A stretch of DNA of 64,000 nt from Chloroflexota bacterium (GCA_028875245.1 JAPPEU010000086.1:24958-88957), one strand, 5' to 3'; numbered from the stretch's first letter, positions 18,590 to 28,488 are shown. Numbers and translations are program-made. The notes: generated by a model from the sequence alone, not told the origin.

Positions 18590-21142
18590 CTAGAGCCTCA
18601 CAGCCTCGGCGTTCCAGGCGGCGGCGCCAATGCCTTCTGCCTGACTCACGCTGATCGGCCGCTGCTCGCCCGGCTCCAGCCAGAAGCAGCTGTCGCTGCA
18701 GGAAAAGCGGTCGGAGATCGCCGGACATTCAAAGTGAACGCCGACGGCGGGCCGGTCGCCAATGTTGCTGATCAAAACAGAATCGGCGCCGCTCGCTTCG
18801 ATGGCAAGCTGCGTCGGCGGCAGGTTGAACAGGCAGCCTTGAACTGGCGCGTAATTCAGCCAATAAAAGACGCGATCCACAATCAAGTGCTTCGGCTGCA
18901 GCGCAATCTCCGCCACGATAAACAGAGGGCAATTCCAGGTTTGGTCCGCGTCCAGGCAGAAGTCCTGCAAGCGATTGACCGGCTCGCGCGAAGCAATGCC
19001 CGCGATTGACATCTGGTCAAGCAACCGCAAATCAGCCCCGAAGGCGCGGACATTGACCAGCCAGTTCTGCTGGTCCAGGTCGCCGCGGTCGTCCAACAGA
19101 TAAACCGGGAAGCTCATGGGGACGCCGACGCAGGACAGTCGGTCGAACAGAACGCAGACATGAAGCGGACGATAAGCGCCGCGCAATACATGATAAGCGA
19201 TCTTCGGCGCGCCGCGCCAATCCACCGTCGCCCAGGAGGCGGCCGGGTTGTTATCCGTCAGTTTGTAATAGCAGACGCCGGTCGCTTCCGGCCAGCGCGT
19301 CCGCGCCAGCTCGAGGGTATGACGCATACCGGTCGCCTGCGCCATCTGCATGCCGAGGATGAAATTCTTCAGCGAGTCGTTGGGGACGAAATCAGCGACA
19401 TACTGCGACATGATCGCCTGCTCGCGTTTGAGATTGAAGACGGGCATATGATGCGTGAAGCCGCTGTCGCTCGCCGGCGGCCAGGCATCCAGTTCCTCGG
19501 CCGGCAGGTAACGTTCGACTGTCTCGTAATTGGGCAGCGATGCCAGGCCAAACTCGCCGATAAAACTCGCTGATAGCGAAAGGTTGTAATCAAGCGGCTG
19601 GCGCTGCCAGAAGACATGGTAGCTATGGATGCTGCCGCCCCAGGGTTCGCCGCGGTGGAAGGGGCGCGTGCCATCCAGTTCGGCGCTGTAGCGGCCCATC
19701 ATGTCGATGGACTCGCCAAATGGCTCGCCGGATTCGTTGCCCCCGCCCCACATCACCAGCGACGGGTGATTGCGCAGGCGCAGCGTGTTATGGCGGACGG
19801 TTTCCTCCAGGATGTCATAGGGCTGAATGCGGTGGCTGTTCCAGGCGGTCGGCCATTCTTGCAAAACCATGATGCCGCAGCGGTCGGCCAGGTCGTAGAA
19901 TTCATCGGTCTCCGGCATGCCGCTGCCCCAGGCGCGCAGCAGCTGTATATGCGAATCTCTTGCCATCTGCAGAAAGCGCTCATAGCGCGCCGCTTCAAAG
20001 CGCAGCAGCGCGTCCAGCGTGCACCAATTCGCCCCCTTGACGAATATCGGCTTCCCGTTGACCACGAAGGTCCAGTTGTAATGCTCGGGATTGGGGCCCG
20101 CCGGCGCCGGCTGCATCTCGATCGTGCGAATGCCGAAAGTAAAACTCGCGTGATCGGGCGCGCCCGCCTCCGGCAAGAAGGACAGCTTCAAGCGATAGAG
20201 ATTCGGCTCGCCATAATCGACGGGCCACCACAGGCGCGCGTGGGGCACGGTGAATTCAAACAGTTCAATCGCGTCCCGCTCGCTGGATTGCAGATCGCAG
20301 GCGAAGTGATGCGCCTCGCCGGCGAAATTCTCCGGTTCGACGCTGCCGACCAGACGACCGCGCCAACCCGCCGACTCGCCTTTGAGCGTGAGATGCAGGC
20401 GCAGCAAGCCGGCATTGGCATCCAGCGTCGCCAGAAACGGGTCGACAATCTCGACGGTTGGCCCTGGCTTCAGCGAAACCGGCCGCCAGATGCCGAGCGT
20501 GGGCAGGTTGATATAATGCCAGCCGTAGATGTTGTTGATGACGGCGCTATCGAGCCAGCCGACATTCATGCCGGTGAAGAAGTCATTAGGTTCGCCATCG
20601 CTGATGCGCTGCGGCGCCGGATCCAGCCGGACGATCAAGGTATTCTCGCCATCAAGCAATAACGAAGCGACATCGTAGGTCAATTCGGCGAACATGCCTT
20701 TGTGCTCGCCCAGCTTCTCGCCATTCAGCCAGATGGCGCAGGCATCACAGATGCCGCCGAAGACCAGCCGTTCACCGCCGCCGGGCGCCGGGCGCTCGAA
20801 GGTCTTTTTCAGCCACCAGGTCTTGAAGCTTTCCGCCCGGGCGATCTCGTCATTGCGGCCGACATAGGGGTCGGGTAGCCGGCCGGCTTGGAGCAAGGCG
20901 GTCTGGATGCTGCCCGGCACGACCGCGGACAGCGCGGCGGCCCATGCTTCCGTGAGCCGTTCCTGTGCCTCGCCGCCTTCGATCATCTCCCAGCCCTCAT
21001 TCAACGGGAGAATCGGTGATCCGGGCGGATGCTCCACGGCGCCGGCGCGCAGTTCAATGTCTCGCGCGGCGCCCGAGATGGGCGATGGACCGGGCGCGAA
21101 GGATTCGCGGTCGATTTGGTCAAGGCTTTTCGCTTCCGCCAT
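18590..21142 (-). CDS. Glycoside hydrolase family 2, beta-mannosidase-like
   Basis: About 850 residues, without a signal peptide, so cytoplasmic. The jelly-roll sugar-binding domain comes first (about 40-220), then immunoglobulin-like domains, then the TIM barrel (about 330-650). The acid/base is E470 in GGGNESG and the nucleophile E530 in IGEFGLAS, matching the NE and (S/G)EFG motifs of GH2 mannosidases. An upstream in-frame ATG at 21205 would overlap the DppC gene. I prefer the ATG at 21142, which has CGGAG 7 bases upstream and leaves a 25-base gap. It sits inside the importer D operon, so it probably cleaves an imported oligosaccharide. It is a paralogue of the GH2 at 25671. Confidence 0.92.
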   Translation of the reverse strand: MAEAKSLDQIDRESFAPGPSPISGAARDIELRAGAVEHPPGSPILPLNEGWEMIEGGEAQERLTEAWAAALSAVVPGSIQTALLQAGRLPDPYVGRNDEIARAESFKTWWLKKTFERPAPGGGERLVFGGICDACAIWLNGEKLGEHKGMFAELTYDVASLLLDGENTLIVRLDPAPQRISDGEPNDFFTGMNVGWLDSAVINNIYGWHYINLPTLGIWRPVSLKPGPTVEIVDPFLATLDANAGLLRLHLTLKGESAGWRGRLVGSVEPENFAGEAHHFACDLQSSERDAIELFEFTVPHARLWWPVDYGEPNLYRLKLSFLPEAGAPDHASFTFGIRTIEMQPAPAGPNPEHYNWTFVVNGKPIFVKGANWCTLDALLRFEAARYERFLQMARDSHIQLLRAWGSGMPETDEFYDLADRCGIMVLQEWPTAWNSHRIQPYDILEETVRHNTLRLRNHPSLVMWGGGNESGEPFGESIDMMGRYSAELDGTRPFHRGEPWGGSIHSYHVFWQRQPLDYNLSLSASFIGEFGLASLPNYETVERYLPAEELDAWPPASDSGFTHHMPVFNLKREQAIMSQYVADFVPNDSLKNFILGMQMAQATGMRHTLELARTRWPEATGVCYYKLTDNNPAASWATVDWRGAPKIAYHVLRGAYRPLHVCVLFDRLSCVGVPMSFPVYLLDDRGDLDQQNWLVNVRAFGADLRLLDQMSIAGIASREPVNRLQDFCLDADQTWNCPLFIVAEIALQPKHLIVDRVFYWLNYAPVQGCLFNLPPTQLAIEASGADSVLISNIGDRPAVGVHFECPAISDRFSCSDSCFWLEPGEQRPISVSQAEGIGAAAWNAEAVRL

Positions 21143-21167
21143 TAAGCGCTCCGGTCCCGCTGGTGAA

Positions 21168-22310
21168 TCACAGCGAATAGGGGTCGGCGGCGTCGCGCAG
21201 GCCATCGCCGACGAAGTTGAACATCAGGATCGTGACAATGATGAAGACGCCCGGTATGAGCTTCCAGGGCTGATGCACGAGCGCGCCGAAATTCATCGTA
21301 TCTTGCAGAAGCACGCCCCAGCTGACGCCGGGCTCCAACATGCCAATGCCTATAAAGCTCAGCGCCGTCTCGCCCAGGATCATGCCCGGTATCGCCAGTG
21401 TCAACGTCACAATCAGATGACTGGCGAAATTAGGCAGCAAGTGGCGCGTGATGATATACAGGTCGGAGCCGCCGCATAATTTGGACGCGACCACGAAATC
21501 CAGATCGCGCAGCGACAGCAGCTTGCCGCGCACGACGCGCGCGAGCCCGGTCCAGCCCACAATCGACAAGACAATCGTGATCGCGAAAAAGGTATGCTCC
21601 ACGGGCCATTCACGAGGAATGGCGGCTGAGAGCACCATCCAGAGCGGCAAGGTTGGGATAGCGATCAGCAGGTCGATGATGCGTTGAATGACTTCGTCAA
21701 CGATGCCGCCAAGATAACCGGAGACGCCGCCGATGAGACAGCCGAGCACGAAGCTGATGGCGACGCCGCCCAAGCCGACAAACAGCGATACGCGCGCCGC
21801 GATCACCGTGCGTGAGAATAAATCGCGGCTTACCGAGTCAGTGCCGAAGAGCGTGATATTGGCGCCCTCATCGACGCCAAAGAGATGCAGATCAAGCTTG
21901 AACAAACCCAGAATTTCGTAACGCTCGCCCCGTACGAAGAAGTGAATCGGGAATTTTTCATCTTCCTGTTCGGTATAGATTTCGCGGAATGTCTCCGGAT
22001 GGAAGCTGCGTTTGCGCGCGTAGACATAGGGCCGAAACGGATTGCCGTCCAGGCCGAAGTGGATGACGCTTGGCGGCGCGTCCTTGAAGCCTTTCAGCCG
22101 GGTGTGAGCCGGGTAAGGCGCGATGAAATCGGCGAATATCGCCATCATGTACAGCGCAAGCAGCACGGGCAAGCCCAGCCGGGCCAGCCGATGCCGCCAG
22201 AAACGCCGCCGAATCAATTTGCCGCGCGACAAATACTCGATCGCGTCATCGTCGACGCCGGCGGTCGCCAGATCCGGCAGCTGCGCATTGACCTTTTCCG
22301 GAGATTCCAT
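21168..22310 (-). CDS. ABC transporter permease, DppC-like with extended periplasmic loop
   Basis: A 380-residue inner-membrane permease, about 80-100 residues longer than standard DppC. The extra length is a hydrophilic loop between spans 1 and 2 (about residues 70-165: FKDAPPSVIHFG ... HFFVRGERYEILG) that precedes the FGTDSVSRDLFSRTVIAARV signature. This variant is known in oligosaccharide-type Opp permeases. The EAA loop (ASKLCGGSDLYIITRHLLPN) and FIGIGMLEPGVSWGVLL follow. It is downstream of the DppB gene by 43 bases and upstream of the GH2 gene. The loop may contact the large SBP at 23581. Confidence 0.93.
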   Translation of the reverse strand: MESPEKVNAQLPDLATAGVDDDAIEYLSRGKLIRRRFWRHRLARLGLPVLLALYMMAIFADFIAPYPAHTRLKGFKDAPPSVIHFGLDGNPFRPYVYARKRSFHPETFREIYTEQEDEKFPIHFFVRGERYEILGLFKLDLHLFGVDEGANITLFGTDSVSRDLFSRTVIAARVSLFVGLGGVAISFVLGCLIGGVSGYLGGIVDEVIQRIIDLLIAIPTLPLWMVLSAAIPREWPVEHTFFAITIVLSIVGWTGLARVVRGKLLSLRDLDFVVASKLCGGSDLYIITRHLLPNFASHLIVTLTLAIPGMILGETALSFIGIGMLEPGVSWGVLLQDTMNFGALVHQPWKLIPGVFIIVTILMFNFVGDGLRDAADPYSL

Positions 22311-22353
22311 TGGCTAATCCAAAACCCGCCTTGGCCCCAGGTTCCGCCGCCGC

Positions 22354-23358
22354 TCAGTCATAGCGAATCCGCGGATCGAGCCATACCAGCGCAATATCAG
22401 AAATCAGGGTGCCGATGAGCGTCAAAGCGCTGAGGATCATGATGATGCTGCCGGCCAGGTACATATCCTGGCGCAGGACGGCCGTCAAAAGCACCGGACC
22501 AATCGTTTGCAGGTTGAGGATGATGGACACCAGCGCTTCCCCGCCGACCATCGCCGGCAGCAGCCAGCCGATCGTGCTGAAGATGGGGTTGAAAGCGATG
22601 CGCACCGGATACTTCCAGAGCAGGCGCCTCTCGCTCAGCCCCTTGGCCCGCGCCGTGACCACGTACTGCTTGTTCAGCTCATCGAGCAAGTTGGCGCGCA
22701 TCACGCGAATCAAACCGGCCGTGCCCGCCGTCGCCAGCACCAGGACCGGCACCCAGACATTCTTCAACATGTCGATCACCTTGGCGATGGACCAGGGCGC
22801 GTGCTTGAATTCCAGCGAAAACAGCCCGGTGACCGCATGCCCGGTTTGGGCGAAGACGATCCACATGATGATGATGGCGAAGAGAAAATTGGGGATTGCC
22901 AGCCCGATAAAGCCGATGAAGATCGACAGATAATCCATCAGCGAATACTGGTGCGTCGCCGAATAGATGCCGATTGGGATGGCGACCGCCCAGACGACGA
23001 TCGTCGAGACGATGGATATGATCATCGTCGCCGGCAGGCGCTCCATGATAATGTCGGACACCGGCTTGTTTTCGTAGCTGCTGCCATAAGAGCCGAAGGA
23101 GCGCCCCAAATCGCCATGGACGATGAAATTGCGCATCCAGCGGAAGTACTGCGTGTACAGCGGCTTGCCCAAGCCATAGCGCTGCTCGAGGCGCGCGATC
23201 TCGGCCTCGTCAACGACCAGGCCCTGGCTTTCCAGCCGCAAGACATAGGTGCTCAAATAATCGCCGGGGGGGAGCTGGATGATGACGAAGGAGATCATCG
23301 ACAGCAATATCAGCATGGGAATGAGGATAAAAATCCGGCGAACAATTATACTTAGCAT
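22354..23358 (-). CDS. ABC transporter permease, DppB-like
   Basis: A 334-residue inner-membrane permease starting MLSIIVRRIFILIPML, then FVIIQLPPGDYLSTYV, a start shared with the permease at 1-959. The EAA loop (TARAKGLSERRLLWKYPVR) lies near residue 245, and the C-terminus ends ISDIALVWLDPRIRYD. It is the first gene of the minus-strand importer D operon. Its 5' end faces the SBP gene across a 222-base divergent region carrying the plus-strand promoter at 23465-23493. Confidence 0.94.
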   Translation of the reverse strand: MLSIIVRRIFILIPMLILLSMISFVIIQLPPGDYLSTYVLRLESQGLVVDEAEIARLEQRYGLGKPLYTQYFRWMRNFIVHGDLGRSFGSYGSSYENKPVSDIIMERLPATMIISIVSTIVVWAVAIPIGIYSATHQYSLMDYLSIFIGFIGLAIPNFLFAIIIMWIVFAQTGHAVTGLFSLEFKHAPWSIAKVIDMLKNVWVPVLVLATAGTAGLIRVMRANLLDELNKQYVVTARAKGLSERRLLWKYPVRIAFNPIFSTIGWLLPAMVGGEALVSIILNLQTIGPVLLTAVLRQDMYLAGSIIMILSALTLIGTLISDIALVWLDPRIRYD

Positions 23359-23464
23359 CTAATTCTCCGGGCTGATGGCTCGCAAACGGCCTCAGACCAA
23401 CCGCCGCAATAGTTAATTTCACCTCGGCGAGAAAACAAAGCCAAACTTAGCGCCGATACTATAT

Positions 23465-23493
23465 TTGACTTGCCGCGTACGATACAGGATAAT
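23465..23493 (+). promoter_or_regulatory. Predicted sigma70-type promoter for the importer D SBP
   Basis: TTGACT (23465-23470) and GATAAT (23488-23493) are separated by 17 bases. Transcription would start near 23500 and give an 80-base leader to the ATG at 23581, which is preceded by AAGGAG. Good match to consensus in the divergent spacer. Confidence 0.55.
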
Positions 23494-23580
23494 AGCACAC
23501 ATGATTCGCAAAGGCACATTTGCGGGTCGGATGCGTTATCTTATTTTAAGCGAACAGAGTTTCTGTTGAAGGAGAAGAAA

Positions 23581-25458
23581 ATGTTAATCCCATTTCGCAA
23601 ACTGCTGCTCCTGTTGATCGCCAGCGCGCTGATCATCGGCCCGGGCGCGCTCATTGGCGGCGCGCAGGATTGCATGTACAACGAGGCGCCGATGCTGGCC
23701 GAGATGGTCGCCGCCGGCGATTTGCCGGGCGTCTGCGACCGCCTGCCGGATAATCCGTTGGTCGTCGCGAGCGGCGTCTATCTGCCGGAGTCAATCATCG
23801 TGCCGGAGGTCGGCCAGTATGGCGGTGAACTGCTCATGACCTGGCAGAACAACGTGGCCATGAAGGAGACGCTGTTCAACACCCTGAACCGGGACGACAA
23901 CACGATCGCGCCGAATATCATCGAAGAATTCATCATCAGCGACGATGCAAGCGAATACACCTTCAAGCTGCGCGCCGGGCACAAATGGTCGGATGGCGCT
24001 CCGGTGACCACTGAAGATGTGCGCTTCGCCTATGAAGATGTGCTGAGCAATGCGGAGCTGCGCCCCTCGGTACCGACCTATTTGAAGAGCGGCAACCTGC
24101 CCGACGGCGCCCCGGCAACGCTGACGATCGTGGATGACACCACCTTCAAATTCAGCTTTGACGGAGCCTATCCCGGTTTCGCCGCCAGCCTGGTCTCCCT
24201 GGGCACCGGTTATCTGGACATCATCAAGCCGGCGCATTTCCTGGCGCAATTCCATAGCGGCTACGGCGATGCCGACGAGATCGCCGCCATGGTCGAAGAA
24301 GGCGGCCTGGAAAGCTGGGTCGAAGTCTTCAACGCCAAGGATGTATCCGGCTGGTGCGAGAATTGCCCGCAAGCCATCGGCTTCCCGCAGTTGGGGCCCT
24401 GGGTCCGCGTCGAAGGCCCGGAAGAAGAAGTGGTGACGAGCCGCAATCCCTACTACTTTGCGGTTGATGCGGACGGCAACCAACTGCCCTATCTTGACGG
24501 GCGCCGCGCCGTCATCAACCAATGGGGCATCATGGAAACGGCTGAATTGATGATGTTCGCCGGCGACGTGCACTACTTCTGGACGACCAGCCTGGCGAAC
24601 TTGCCGCTCTTCATCGAAAACGAAGAGAACGGCAATTACACCACGCACGTCTATCCCAACAAAGACTCGCGCATGTTCCACCTCAATCTGACCTTCGCCG
24701 ACGAAACCTGGCGCGAAGTCACCTGGGACGCGCGCTTCCGCAACGCCGTGATGCTGGCCTTTGACAGCGAAGAGCTGATCAATGCCATATATTATGGCCA
24801 GGCCAGCCTGCCGACGATCGCGCCCAGCGATTACGATGTCGACGGCGCCAACGCGCTGCTGGACGAGATGGGCATGACCGAGCGCGATGCTGATGGCTAT
24901 CGCCTGTCGCCCAGTGGCGCGCCCTTCTCGATCATGATTGAAGTTGGCGCTGGCGGCGGCGATTACTCCGACCCCGCGCCTTTCTTCGTCGATTACCTGG
25001 GCGATATCGGCGTCAAGGCCGACTTCCGCAATATCGACAGCGCCTTGCTCGGCGAACGCCGCGCCTCGAACGAGATGCAAGCCGGGATCAATTGGAACAC
25101 GGCGCCGCTCTTTGCCGCGCACACCTTCCCGGATTACATTCCGAACAACAATTGGGGTCCGCTCTGGGGCCAATGGTATGCCGATAATTCAACGGGTGAA
25201 GAACCGCCCGATTGGATCAAAGATCTTTATGCGGTCCATGAAGATCTGATCAGCCACCCGCCCGGCAGCGACGGCTTCATCGCCGCCTCCGCCGCTCGCG
25301 ACGCCTGGCTCTATGACAACGTGCCCTTCTTCACCCATATAGAGCAGCCCGGCATCGTGCACATGTGGTCCAATTGCCTGGCCAACGTGCCCGATGGACC
25401 GTTCCATCACGGCTCCTGGTCAAGCCACAGGCTGATCTACTTCACGGACGCTTGCTAG
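23581..25458 (+). CDS. ABC transporter substrate-binding protein, family 5 (importer D)
   Basis: About 625 residues. An upstream in-frame ATG-less extension exists from 23470, but the ATG at 23581 has GAAGGAGAAG just upstream and opens directly into a Sec signal peptide (LLLLLIASALIIGPG ... GAQD), so I use it. The mature start CMYNEAPMLAEMVAAG closely parallels the SBP at 1076-2911. Family motifs include GHKWSDGAPVTTEDVRF near residue 135 and WDARFRNAVMLAFDSEEL in lobe 2. It is transcribed divergently from its permeases and ATPases and is followed by a perfect terminator hairpin, so it is monocistronic. The flanking GH2 genes suggest an oligosaccharide ligand. Confidence 0.93.
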   Translation: MLIPFRKLLLLLIASALIIGPGALIGGAQDCMYNEAPMLAEMVAAGDLPGVCDRLPDNPLVVASGVYLPESIIVPEVGQYGGELLMTWQNNVAMKETLFNTLNRDDNTIAPNIIEEFIISDDASEYTFKLRAGHKWSDGAPVTTEDVRFAYEDVLSNAELRPSVPTYLKSGNLPDGAPATLTIVDDTTFKFSFDGAYPGFAASLVSLGTGYLDIIKPAHFLAQFHSGYGDADEIAAMVEEGGLESWVEVFNAKDVSGWCENCPQAIGFPQLGPWVRVEGPEEEVVTSRNPYYFAVDADGNQLPYLDGRRAVINQWGIMETAELMMFAGDVHYFWTTSLANLPLFIENEENGNYTTHVYPNKDSRMFHLNLTFADETWREVTWDARFRNAVMLAFDSEELINAIYYGQASLPTIAPSDYDVDGANALLDEMGMTERDADGYRLSPSGAPFSIMIEVGAGGGDYSDPAPFFVDYLGDIGVKADFRNIDSALLGERRASNEMQAGINWNTAPLFAAHTFPDYIPNNNWGPLWGQWYADNSTGEEPPDWIKDLYAVHEDLISHPPGSDGFIAASAARDAWLYDNVPFFTHIEQPGIVHMWSNCLANVPDGPFHHGSWSSHRLIYFTDAC

Positions 25459-25486
25459 GCAAGGGCGGCATTGGCTAAGTGATTTG

Positions 25487-25512
25487 GAGGGCTGAATATT
25501 GTTTCAGCCCTC
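25487..25512 (+). terminator. Terminator hairpin after the importer D SBP
   Basis: GAGGGCTGAA (25487-25496) pairs perfectly with TTCAGCCCTC (25503-25512), with loop TATTGT and then TCGTTCATG. The T-tract is weak, so it may work as a stabilising 3' hairpin rather than a full intrinsic terminator. Confidence 0.7.
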
Positions 25513-25520
25513 TCGTTCAT

Positions 25521-25611
25521 GTAGGTCCAAGTTAATCGCGTGAAATTGTAATCTATAGTGTTGGCGCGAGCGGGCGAGTCACCGCCTCGCCCCTACAACC
25601 TTCCGACTGTT
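25521..25611. repeat. Long (about 90 bp) form of the GGGCGAG dispersed repeat
   Basis: The palindromic core is at 25570-25597 (GCGGGCGAGTCACCGCCTCG then CCCCTACA). The flanks GTAGGTCCAAGTTAATC and AATCTATAG on the left and ACCTTCCGACTGTT on the right recur at 31534-31624 (GTAGTTCCAAGTTAGTC, AATCTATAG, ACCTTTCAATTGTT). The unit is therefore larger than the palindrome. Confidence 0.7.
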
Positions 25612-25670
25612 TTCGCACTCTTGCTGCAGCTGTCGACATTGTTAAATTGGCATCATCTGGAATGGAAAAC

Positions 25671-28412
25671 ATGACGTTCACCCGTGACTCAACCCTCGCC
25701 GAGGTCATCGCGTCCGCCAAAGGGCGGGCCGTTCTCGTGACGCATGTCCCCGAACTGCTGGAAAGCTCGCACGCGCTGCGGAACCCGGATCAAAGGCTTG
25801 CCGACCTGCCCTATCATTGGCGGTCTCGGCTGCCGGCGCTGCTGCGAGACTTGAACCGCCCGGCCCAAGCTGTTTGGCCCGAAGACGCCGAGCAGCTTTC
25901 CATGGATGAACTGGACCGCCAAGCCTTCGCGCCCCGCTTCACGCCCTGGGATAGCGAGCCGGAGGAGGTTGCGCTCAGCGCTGAAGCGGTCAGCCATCCG
26001 GCCGGCGCGCCGCATCTGTCGCTGGATGGCGAATGGCAGCTGGCGGAGGGCGGCAAGCTCTCAGAAAGACTGAACGGGGACTGGGACGATGCGATACCGG
26101 CGCGGGTCCCCGGCAGCGTGCACAGCGCCTTGGTCGACGCCGGGCGCATCCCGGAAACCACTTTCGGCCGCAACCAGGAAATCGCCCGTCAAGAGAGTTT
26201 TAAGACCTGGTGGATGCGCTGTGAATTCGCGCGTCCGGCGGATATGGTCGGCGAACAGCTCATGTTCGGCGGCGTCGCCAATCGCTGCACCGCCTGGCTG
26301 AACGGGCGCATGCTGGGCGGCCACGAGGGCATGTTCGGCGGTCCCGATTTTGATATCGCCGGCAAGCTGGGTGAGCGCAACACCTTGATCCTTCGGCTCG
26401 ATCCGGTTCCCTTTGAGATTGACAAGGGACGCGCCTTCAATCCCGATAGCAACGACAGTTGGAAACGCACGGTCGTCTTCAACAACGTCTACGGCTGGCA
26501 TTATTCCAACCTGCAGTCCCTGGGCATCTGGCGCTCCGTGCGGATCCAGGGGCAAGCGACTGTCGCCTTGGTCAACCCCTTCATGCGCGCCGTCGACGCG
26601 CAAGCCGGCATCGCCGAACTGGCGCTGCAATTCGAGGGGCCCGCCGCCGGCTGGGGCGGGACACTCAAGGCGACGATCGCGCCGGAAAACTTCGAGGGAC
26701 GGGCATATTCATTCTCGAAACGCATCGAATCAAGCGCGGCAAATCTCAAGCGAAATCTGCGCTTTCAGATACCCGAGCCCAAAGTCTGGTGGCCGGTGGA
26801 TATGGGCGATCAGCCTTTGTACCAGGTCACGCTCTCGTTCACGCCGGAGGCTGGCGGCGCCGCTGACGCGCACAGCTTCAACTTTGGCTTGCGCACAATC
26901 GAGATGGCGCCGCAGCCGGGCGGCCCGCGGCCGGACCGCTACAACTGGACCTTCATCGTCAATGGGGTGCCGATGTTCATCAAGGGCACAAACTGGTGCA
27001 CGTTGGACGCCAGCCTCGATTTCTCGCGCGAGCGCTATGAACGTTTCATCAAACTGGCGGCGATGCAGCATGTGCAGATGTTCCGCCCCTGGGGCAGCGG
27101 CATGCCGGAAACGGATGACTACTACGATCTCTGCGACCGCTACGGCATCTTGAACATGCAGGAATGGCCGACCGCCTGGAACAGCCATGTGACGCAGCCC
27201 TACGATATGCTGGAAGAGACCGTGCGGCGCAATACGCTGCGCCTCCGCAATCATCCATCGCTGGCCATGTACGGCGCCGGCAACGAATCCGGCGAGCCCT
27301 TCGGCCCCGCCATCGACATGATGGGCCGCCTGAGCATTGAGCTTGACGACACCCGTCCTTTTCATCGCGCCGAGCCCTGGGGCGGCAGCACACATGACTA
27401 CGGCACCTATTGGGGGCGCCAAAACCTCGATCACAGCCTGAATATGACCTCGGTGTTCTGGGGCGAGTTTGGCATGGCTTGCAGCCCGGTCTACGAGTCT
27501 GTGATGCGCTACCTGCCGGAGGCGGAGAAGGACCGCTGGCCGCCGCTTGAGAACGGCGCCTTCGCTTATCACACGCCGATTTTCGATACTTACGATGATG
27601 TCTCCCGCCTCAAGCAGAACGCCGGTTACTTCGTGCCGCAGGATTGCACGCTGGAGCAGTACACGGTTGGCTCGCAGCTATCGCAGGCGGTCGGCATCCG
27701 GCATACGCTGGAGTTGGCGCGCTGCCGCTGGCCGCACAGCAGCGGCGCCCTCTACTACAAAATGACGGACAATTTTCCGGCCGCCTCTTGGGCTTGCATC
27801 GATTGGTACGGCGCGCCCAAAATCGGCCACTACTTCTTCCAGGACGCCTTCGCGCCGCTGCATGCCTGTGTTCTCTTTTCCAGCGTGAACAATGTCGGCA
27901 TTCCCCTGTCGCTGCCGGTTTTCCTGCTGGACGACGCCGACGCGCTCTCGGCTTCCAACTGGCAGGTCGCCACGCGCGCCTACAATGGCGACTTGCAGCT
28001 GATCAAAGGCGCTGAATACGCCGGTTGTGGGCGCATAAACAGCCCGCTGAAGCTCGGCGAATTCACGCTGACATTCGAAGAGACCGATACCGTTCCGCTA
28101 TTTGTGGTGTCGGAAGTGCGGAAGGACGGCGAATTGGCCGATCGCACTTTCTACTTCGTGAACTTCGAGCCAGTCAAAGGCAGCCTGTTCCAATTGCCAA
28201 GGACGGAGTTGGCCTTCGAGTTTCAGGGAAACCGCGCCGCCGTCAGCAACATCGGCGCCTTGCCGGCCGCCGCGGTCGATGTCTCGCGACCGGGGCGCCT
28301 GGACAGCTTCACCGTCTCGGACAATTACTTCTGGCTTGAGGCCGGCGAGACGATGACCGTGGAAGTCAGCGATGTTGACGAACTGGTTGTCAGCGCTTGG
28401 AACGCAGGATAG
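25671..28412 (+). CDS. Glycoside hydrolase family 2, beta-mannosidase-like, with N-terminal helical extension
   Basis: About 913 residues from the ATG at 25671 (weak GGA upstream; TTG 25647 and ATG 25662 are alternatives). There is no signal peptide. The acid/base is E539 in GAGNESG and the nucleophile E599 in WGEFGMA, as in GH2 mannosidases. The GH2 body (from about residue 75, MDELDRQAFAP) aligns along its length with the enzyme at 18590-21142. The N-terminal 70 residues (TRDSTLAEVIASAKGRAVL ...) are extra and resemble small helical modules attached to other glycosidases; that resemblance is from memory. The enzyme probably acts in the cytoplasm on products of importer D, perhaps on a different linkage from its paralogue. 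Confidence 0.91.
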   Translation: MTFTRDSTLAEVIASAKGRAVLVTHVPELLESSHALRNPDQRLADLPYHWRSRLPALLRDLNRPAQAVWPEDAEQLSMDELDRQAFAPRFTPWDSEPEEVALSAEAVSHPAGAPHLSLDGEWQLAEGGKLSERLNGDWDDAIPARVPGSVHSALVDAGRIPETTFGRNQEIARQESFKTWWMRCEFARPADMVGEQLMFGGVANRCTAWLNGRMLGGHEGMFGGPDFDIAGKLGERNTLILRLDPVPFEIDKGRAFNPDSNDSWKRTVVFNNVYGWHYSNLQSLGIWRSVRIQGQATVALVNPFMRAVDAQAGIAELALQFEGPAAGWGGTLKATIAPENFEGRAYSFSKRIESSAANLKRNLRFQIPEPKVWWPVDMGDQPLYQVTLSFTPEAGGAADAHSFNFGLRTIEMAPQPGGPRPDRYNWTFIVNGVPMFIKGTNWCTLDASLDFSRERYERFIKLAAMQHVQMFRPWGSGMPETDDYYDLCDRYGILNMQEWPTAWNSHVTQPYDMLEETVRRNTLRLRNHPSLAMYGAGNESGEPFGPAIDMMGRLSIELDDTRPFHRAEPWGGSTHDYGTYWGRQNLDHSLNMTSVFWGEFGMACSPVYESVMRYLPEAEKDRWPPLENGAFAYHTPIFDTYDDVSRLKQNAGYFVPQDCTLEQYTVGSQLSQAVGIRHTLELARCRWPHSSGALYYKMTDNFPAASWACIDWYGAPKIGHYFFQDAFAPLHACVLFSSVNNVGIPLSLPVFLLDDADALSASNWQVATRAYNGDLQLIKGAEYAGCGRINSPLKLGEFTLTFEETDTVPLFVVSEVRKDGELADRTFYFVNFEPVKGSLFQLPRTELAFEFQGNRAAVSNIGALPAAAVDVSRPGRLDSFTVSDNYFWLEAGETMTVEVSDVDELVVSAWNAG

Positions 28413-28488
28413 GCGAAATGCCCGTTTGAAGCAATTGCGTTGCATATTTGCTGGTGCAAACTAGCCGATTGCGGCGGCTGTCGCGGCC

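Noticed and set aside
23791..25173. A 460-codon minus frame opposite the importer D SBP
   Set aside because: Shadow of the SBP gene; composition typical of antisense frames, no motif or ribosome-binding site.
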